From Bacteroidales bacterium (GTDB taxonomy: Bacteria; Bacteroidota; Bacteroidia; Bacteroidales; UBA932), in NCBI GenBank assembly GCA_024683255.1, contig JAIKYL010000010.1, forward strand, positions 1-26,774: a stretch of DNA of 26,774 nucleotides. The letters run 5' to 3'. Both the position numbers and the translations under genes were made by a program. The notes under the pieces are model-generated. The model did no database searches and was not told where the DNA came from. It saw only the letters and a list, made by a program, of their open reading frames with translations. Numbering within the stretch: position 1 is the stretch's first letter; each line of letters starts with the position of its first letter. Below, piece after piece: positions 23,861 to 26,774 of the stretch.

Positions 23861-25243
23861 TTACAGCATCTTTTTCACCAGGGGGAACAGCTTGTAAGGC
23901 ATATAGCGGAACGGAAGGTCTATCCAGGTGGGCGTCTTGATCACGGAGCGCTCGTGGCTGAAGGCCAGGAAGCTGCGCTCGCTATGATAGCTGCCCATCC
24001 CGGAATTGCCCACGCCGCCGAAGGGCACGTTGCTGTTGGCAATGTGCATGATGGTGTCGTTGAGGCAGGCTCCGCCGGAAGTGGTGCGGCCGATGAGGTC
24101 CCAGCCATCACTGCCCTTGCCAAAGTAGTAGAAGGCCAGCGGCTTTTCACGGGAGTTCACAAAATCGGCCACCTCCTTCCTGTCGCGGAAGGTCATGATG
24201 GGGAAAATGGGGCCGAAGATCTCTTCCTGCATCACGGGCGCATCGGGCGATACGCCGTCCAGTAAGGTAGGTTCGATCCACAGCTTTTCCTTATTGTGGC
24301 GGCCTCCGGCAATGATTTTCCCATCGGAGAGATAACCGGTGAGGCGGTCAAACGCGCTTTCCTTCACAATATGAACGAACTTGTCTGAATGCTCCGTTCC
24401 ATCCGGGTACAGGCCGGCGAGTTCCTGCTTGAAAGCCTCCACAAAGGCGTCTTTGATGTCCTTGTGCAGGAAGAGGTAGTCCGGGGCGATGCAGGTTTGG
24501 CCGCTGTTAAGGCACTTGCCCCAGGCGATGCGCCGGGCGGCCATCTTAAGGTTGGCGTCCTTATCCACTATGCAAGGGCTCTTGCCGCCCAGTTCCAGCA
24601 CCATCGGCGTAAGGTACCGGGCCTGCGCTTCCATAGCAATTCGGCCCAGCGAAGGGCTGCCGGTGAGGAACACCAGGTCGTAGCGGTGACGGAACAGTTC
24701 CCCGTTCACCAGGCGGTTGCCCTGCACCACGGCCACATATTCCTCCGGGAAGGTGTCTTCGATGAGCTGCTGCAGCACCGTGGAAACCTTCGGCACATAA
24801 GGCGAAGGCTTAAGGATGGCGGTACAACCAGCCGATATGGCCCCCACCAGCGGGTTCAGCAGCAGCTGCACGGGATAGTTCCAGGGGCTCACGATAAGGG
24901 TGCAGCCCAGCGGTTCCCGCACAATATAGCTGGAGGACGGCATCACGGTGAGCGGCGTGGGTTTGTACCTGCGCCGGGCCCATCGGCCCACCTTCTTGAT
25001 GGCCTCGTTAATCTCCCCGTACACCAGGCCGATCTCCGTGAGATAGGCCTCTTCGTAGCACTTGTGCAGATCTTCCCAGAGGGCGTCGCACAGGGGCTTT
25101 TCCCATTTCTGCAGGCCGGCCAGATAGGCCTTGAGCTGCTGCTTGCGCCATTTGACATCCCGGGTGGTGCCGGTGGCATAAAAGGCCCGCTGCTTTTCAA
25201 CGAGCTCCTGAATTCTTTCGACGGAGGTGTTTTCGATAGCCAT
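23861..25243 (-). CDS. NAD(P)-dependent aldehyde dehydrogenase, class 3-like
   Basis: 460 residues, the length of the short class 3 aldehyde dehydrogenases that oxidise fatty and aromatic aldehydes. Visible are SPWNYPVQLLLNP with N122, the cofactor-binding FLTGSPSLGR (192-201), catalytic E217 in LELGGK and nucleophile C251 in NSGQTCIAPDY, then EEIFGPIFP and the terminal NVPFGGVGNSGMGSYHS. A hydrophobic C-terminal end (FRYMPYKLFPLVKKML) may touch membranes, as in some class 3 enzymes. The next gene upstream on the same strand is a short-chain dehydrogenase, so the pair could take an alcohol to an acid. The substrate is unknown. Confidence 0.92.
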   Translation of the reverse strand: MAIENTSVERIQELVEKQRAFYATGTTRDVKWRKQQLKAYLAGLQKWEKPLCDALWEDLHKCYEEAYLTEIGLVYGEINEAIKKVGRWARRRYKPTPLTVMPSSSYIVREPLGCTLIVSPWNYPVQLLLNPLVGAISAGCTAILKPSPYVPKVSTVLQQLIEDTFPEEYVAVVQGNRLVNGELFRHRYDLVFLTGSPSLGRIAMEAQARYLTPMVLELGGKSPCIVDKDANLKMAARRIAWGKCLNSGQTCIAPDYLFLHKDIKDAFVEAFKQELAGLYPDGTEHSDKFVHIVKESAFDRLTGYLSDGKIIAGGRHNKEKLWIEPTLLDGVSPDAPVMQEEIFGPIFPIMTFRDRKEVADFVNSREKPLAFYYFGKGSDGWDLIGRTTSGGACLNDTIMHIANSNVPFGGVGNSGMGSYHSERSFLAFSHERSVIKTPTWIDLPFRYMPYKLFPLVKKML

Positions 25244-25264
25244 TGTGTTTCAATTGGTTACATA

Positions 25265-25296
25265 TTTCTCCCTGTGATTCCAGACACAGGGAGAAA
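25265..25296. terminator. Perfect 12-bp hairpin between the SDR and aldehyde dehydrogenase genes
   Basis: Arms 25265-25276 (TTTCTCCCTGTG) and 25285-25296 are exact reverse complements with an 8-nt loop. It lies in the 75-bp gap between two minus-strand genes. The outer pairs are T/A, but no long U-run follows on the minus strand. It may terminate the SDR transcript or control the aldehyde dehydrogenase leader. No exact -7 box is seen for the downstream gene. Confidence 0.6.
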
Positions 25297-25318
25297 ACTC
25301 TAATTAGTTAATAATCAG

Positions 25319-26131
25319 TTATTTCTTCCTGCCGGTAAAATGGTCCATCACCGTATAGAGGCCGCAGATATCACCAAAGATGAAGTTGAACAGGCGGTGC
25401 GGAATGAGGCCCTGCATCAGGCGGATGAAATGTTCGGAGAAGGGGATGCCCCGGTAGCCCAGGTCCCGCTCTATGGCCGAAAGGGTTTTCCGGGCCACCA
25501 CTTCCGGATCCTGAATCTTGAAGAAGGAGCGGATGCCGTCGAACATACCCGTGTTGATGAAATACGGAGCGATGGTTGTTATCTTCACCGGACTCTTCTC
25601 CCGTTCCAGCTCTATGCGGACGCTCTCGCTCCAACCGATGGCCGCCCACTTGGAAGAGGCATAAAGGCTCATCTTGGGAAGGGCTAGCATCCCGGCCGAT
25701 GAGGTGACGTTGCAGATGTGGCCGCTGCCACGGGCCTTCATATCCCGGAGGAAGCGGAGCGTCACGAACATGGCGCCCTTAGTGTTGATATCAAAGGTGC
25801 GGTTGATATCGGCGTCCGTCTGTTCGGCGAAAGTCTTGTTGTTGGTGATGATGCCGGCGTTGTTGATGAGTATATCAACATCCCCGCAGGCCTGGCGGGT
25901 AAGGGAAAAGGCTTCGTCCACGGAAGACGGGTTGGAGATATCGGCCTTGAAGCCAAACACATAGCCCTTGCCGCCCGCCGAGAGTTCGGCCGCAGTGGCC
26001 TTGAGCGCTTCCTCGTTGATATCCCAGATGATAACCGGCTTGGCGCCCTTTTCCAGGCAGCGCCGGGCCATGATTTTTCCTATTCCGGAGCATCCTCCGG
26101 TAATGAGCACAGTTTTTCCTTCAATCTTCAT
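25319..26131 (-). CDS. Short-chain dehydrogenase/reductase
   Basis: 270-residue classical SDR. The cofactor loop TGGCSGIG is at 11-18, NNAG at 90-93, the catalytic Ser in VTSSAG (S144/S145) and Y157-x-x-x-K161 in YASSKWAA. Asp37 after the second strand (IIWDINE) favours NAD(H). The C-terminal half is hydrophobic (FIRLMQGLIPHRLFNFIFG), as in retinol- and steroid-type SDRs that work at membranes. It lies 75 bp before the aldehyde dehydrogenase on the same strand. The exact -7 box at 26151-26158 is its likely promoter. Substrate unknown. Confidence 0.92.
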   Translation of the reverse strand: MKIEGKTVLITGGCSGIGKIMARRCLEKGAKPVIIWDINEEALKATAAELSAGGKGYVFGFKADISNPSSVDEAFSLTRQACGDVDILINNAGIITNNKTFAEQTDADINRTFDINTKGAMFVTLRFLRDMKARGSGHICNVTSSAGMLALPKMSLYASSKWAAIGWSESVRIELEREKSPVKITTIAPYFINTGMFDGIRSFFKIQDPEVVARKTLSAIERDLGYRGIPFSEHFIRLMQGLIPHRLFNFIFGDICGLYTVMDHFTGRKK

Positions 26132-26150
26132 AATTCAGGTTTTAGCGTTG

Positions 26151-26158
26151 CAAAGATA
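26151..26158 (-). promoter_or_regulatory. -7 box for the SDR gene
   Basis: Minus strand TATCTTTG, exact. A TTTG lies at 26178-26175, but only 16 nt away, shorter than the usual 19-20. The leader to the ATG at 26131 is about 14 nt. Confidence 0.6.
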
Positions 26159-26217
26159 CTAAAAATATCCAGAACAAACAGTGGAGCGTAAGTTCCTTAT
26201 TTTCAATATATTAACAA

Positions 26218-26249
26218 TGTTCCTGTACACCCGGAGGCACACAGGAACA
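26218..26249 (-). terminator. Hairpin terminator of the GH3 gene
   Basis: Arms 26218-26226 (TGTTCCTGT) and 26241-26249 pair perfectly over 9 bp with a 14-nt loop, 42 bases past the GH3 stop. On the minus strand it is followed by TTGTTAATATATTG, moderately T-rich. Confidence 0.55.
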
Positions 26250-26291
26250 CCATTTAAACAGTTAAGGGACAGGCGCTTAGCCTCCACCCAT

Positions 26292-26774
26292 TTACAGCAC
26301 CTGGAAGTCCAGGGCCTTGAGGTCCTTATCGGCCGAAGAGTTGCCGTAGAGGATCTGGTACTTGCCCGGGAAGACGGAGAGACCGTCGTTGCCGTCGTAG
26401 AACTCAAAGGCGTCGGGACCCAATTCCACCGTTACATTGGCCGTAGCACCAGCGGCGAGTTTTACGCGCTTGAAGCCCTTCAGGCCCTTGATGGGGGCGT
26501 CCGGATTGTCCAGGCTCTTCACGTATACCTGCACCACCTCGGTGCCGTCCACGGAACCGGTATTGGTCACGGGAACGGTTACCTTCACACCCTTGCCGGC
26601 CTTAACGGAAGCAGCCGAGAGCTTACCCTCGCCAAAAGCGAAAGTGGTGTAGCTGAGGCCGAAGCCGAAAGGATAGAGCGGCTCGCCCTTGAAATAACGG
26701 TAAGTGCGGTTCTCCATGCTGTAATCCATGAAGTCCGGAAGCTGGGAAGTGGAAGCGTAGAACGTGACGGGCAG
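26292..26774 (-). CDS. GH3 glycosidase, C-terminal end (beta-xylosidase/beta-glucosidase type), partial
   Basis: The last 160 codons of a gene that continues past the right edge (open frame to base 26774). The segment LPVTFYASTSQLPDFMDYSM, then RTYRYFKGEPLYPFGFGLSYTTF, is the end of the GH3 second catalytic domain. A fibronectin III-like domain follows (EVVQVYVKSLDNPDAPIKGLKGFKRV). In my recognition the LPVTFY...LPDF-DYSM-RTYRY form is most typical of GH3 beta-xylosidases of Bacteroidota. The nucleophile and N-terminus are outside the window. With the xylose genes it would release xylose from xylo-oligosaccharides, but no xylan-specific residue can be checked here. Confidence 0.9.
   Translation of the reverse strand: MPVTFYASTSQLPDFMDYSMENRTYRYFKGEPLYPFGFGLSYTTFAFGEGKLSAASVKAGKGVKVTVPVTNTGSVDGTEVVQVYVKSLDNPDAPIKGLKGFKRVKLAAGATANVTVELGPDAFEFYDGNDGLSVFPGKYQILYGNSSADKDLKALDFQVL

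Noticed and set aside
1..26774. Mobile element, prophage, CRISPR or defence island
   Set aside because: No transposase, integrase, direct repeat array, terminal repeats at gene-cluster borders or defence-type domain was seen; all genes look native in composition.

Overview
The window reads as a chromosomal segment of a fairly GC-rich member of the Bacteroidota, most likely Bacteroidales. Three things point there. Most intergenic regions carry the Bacteroidota primary-sigma promoter (TTTG, about 19-20 nt, TAnnTTTG). The S16 protein has the long Ala/Lys/Glu tail usual in Bacteroidales. The proteins themselves (GH127, the xylose isomerase type, YF-motif sigma partner, Spy-like periplasmic protein) resemble that order. 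The genus cannot be fixed from sequence alone. I see no insertion sequence, phage, integrase, CRISPR array, toxin-antitoxin or defence system.

Layout. 1-383 is the 3' end of a GH127-type glycosidase, closed by a perfect 24-bp inverted repeat. 467-3162 (minus) is lepA followed by menA. 3235-7162 (plus) is a run of a two-subunit transketolase, an ECF sigma factor, a secreted protein, a single-pass membrane protein that may be its anti-sigma factor, and a Spy-like periplasmic protein. 7248-14418 (minus) is a sugar-acid and pentose block: uxuA-uxuB, then xylB-xylA and a xylose/proton symporter. Divergent from it, 14668-17116 (plus) is a GPH-family transporter with a cytoplasmic GH43 glycosidase. 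17105-21037 holds a LolD-like ABC ATPase, tRNA-Pro(TGG), a secreted alpha/beta hydrolase and a lemA-DUF2207 pair. 21155-22654 holds tRNA-Leu(GAG) and an outer-membrane barrel plus lipoprotein pair. 22812-23860 is rpsP-rimM. 23861-26131 is an aldehyde dehydrogenase and a short-chain dehydrogenase. The last 483 bases are the 3' end of a GH3 glycosidase that looks like a beta-xylosidase.

How it works together. The glycosidases (GH127, GH43, GH3), the GPH transporter, the xylose symporter, XylA/XylB and UxuA/UxuB fit use of arabinose- and glucuronate-decorated xylan. Xylose becomes xylulose 5-phosphate, which the split transketolase can process; fructuronate made from glucuronate becomes 2-keto-3-deoxygluconate. 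No SusC/SusD pair, uxaC, kdgK or dedicated regulator lies in the window, so the pathway is incomplete here.

Most genes are ordinary. The least explained signal is a strong excess of the 7-mer GGCCGAT/ATCGGCC (about 42 copies by eye), in all three codon phases and both strands.
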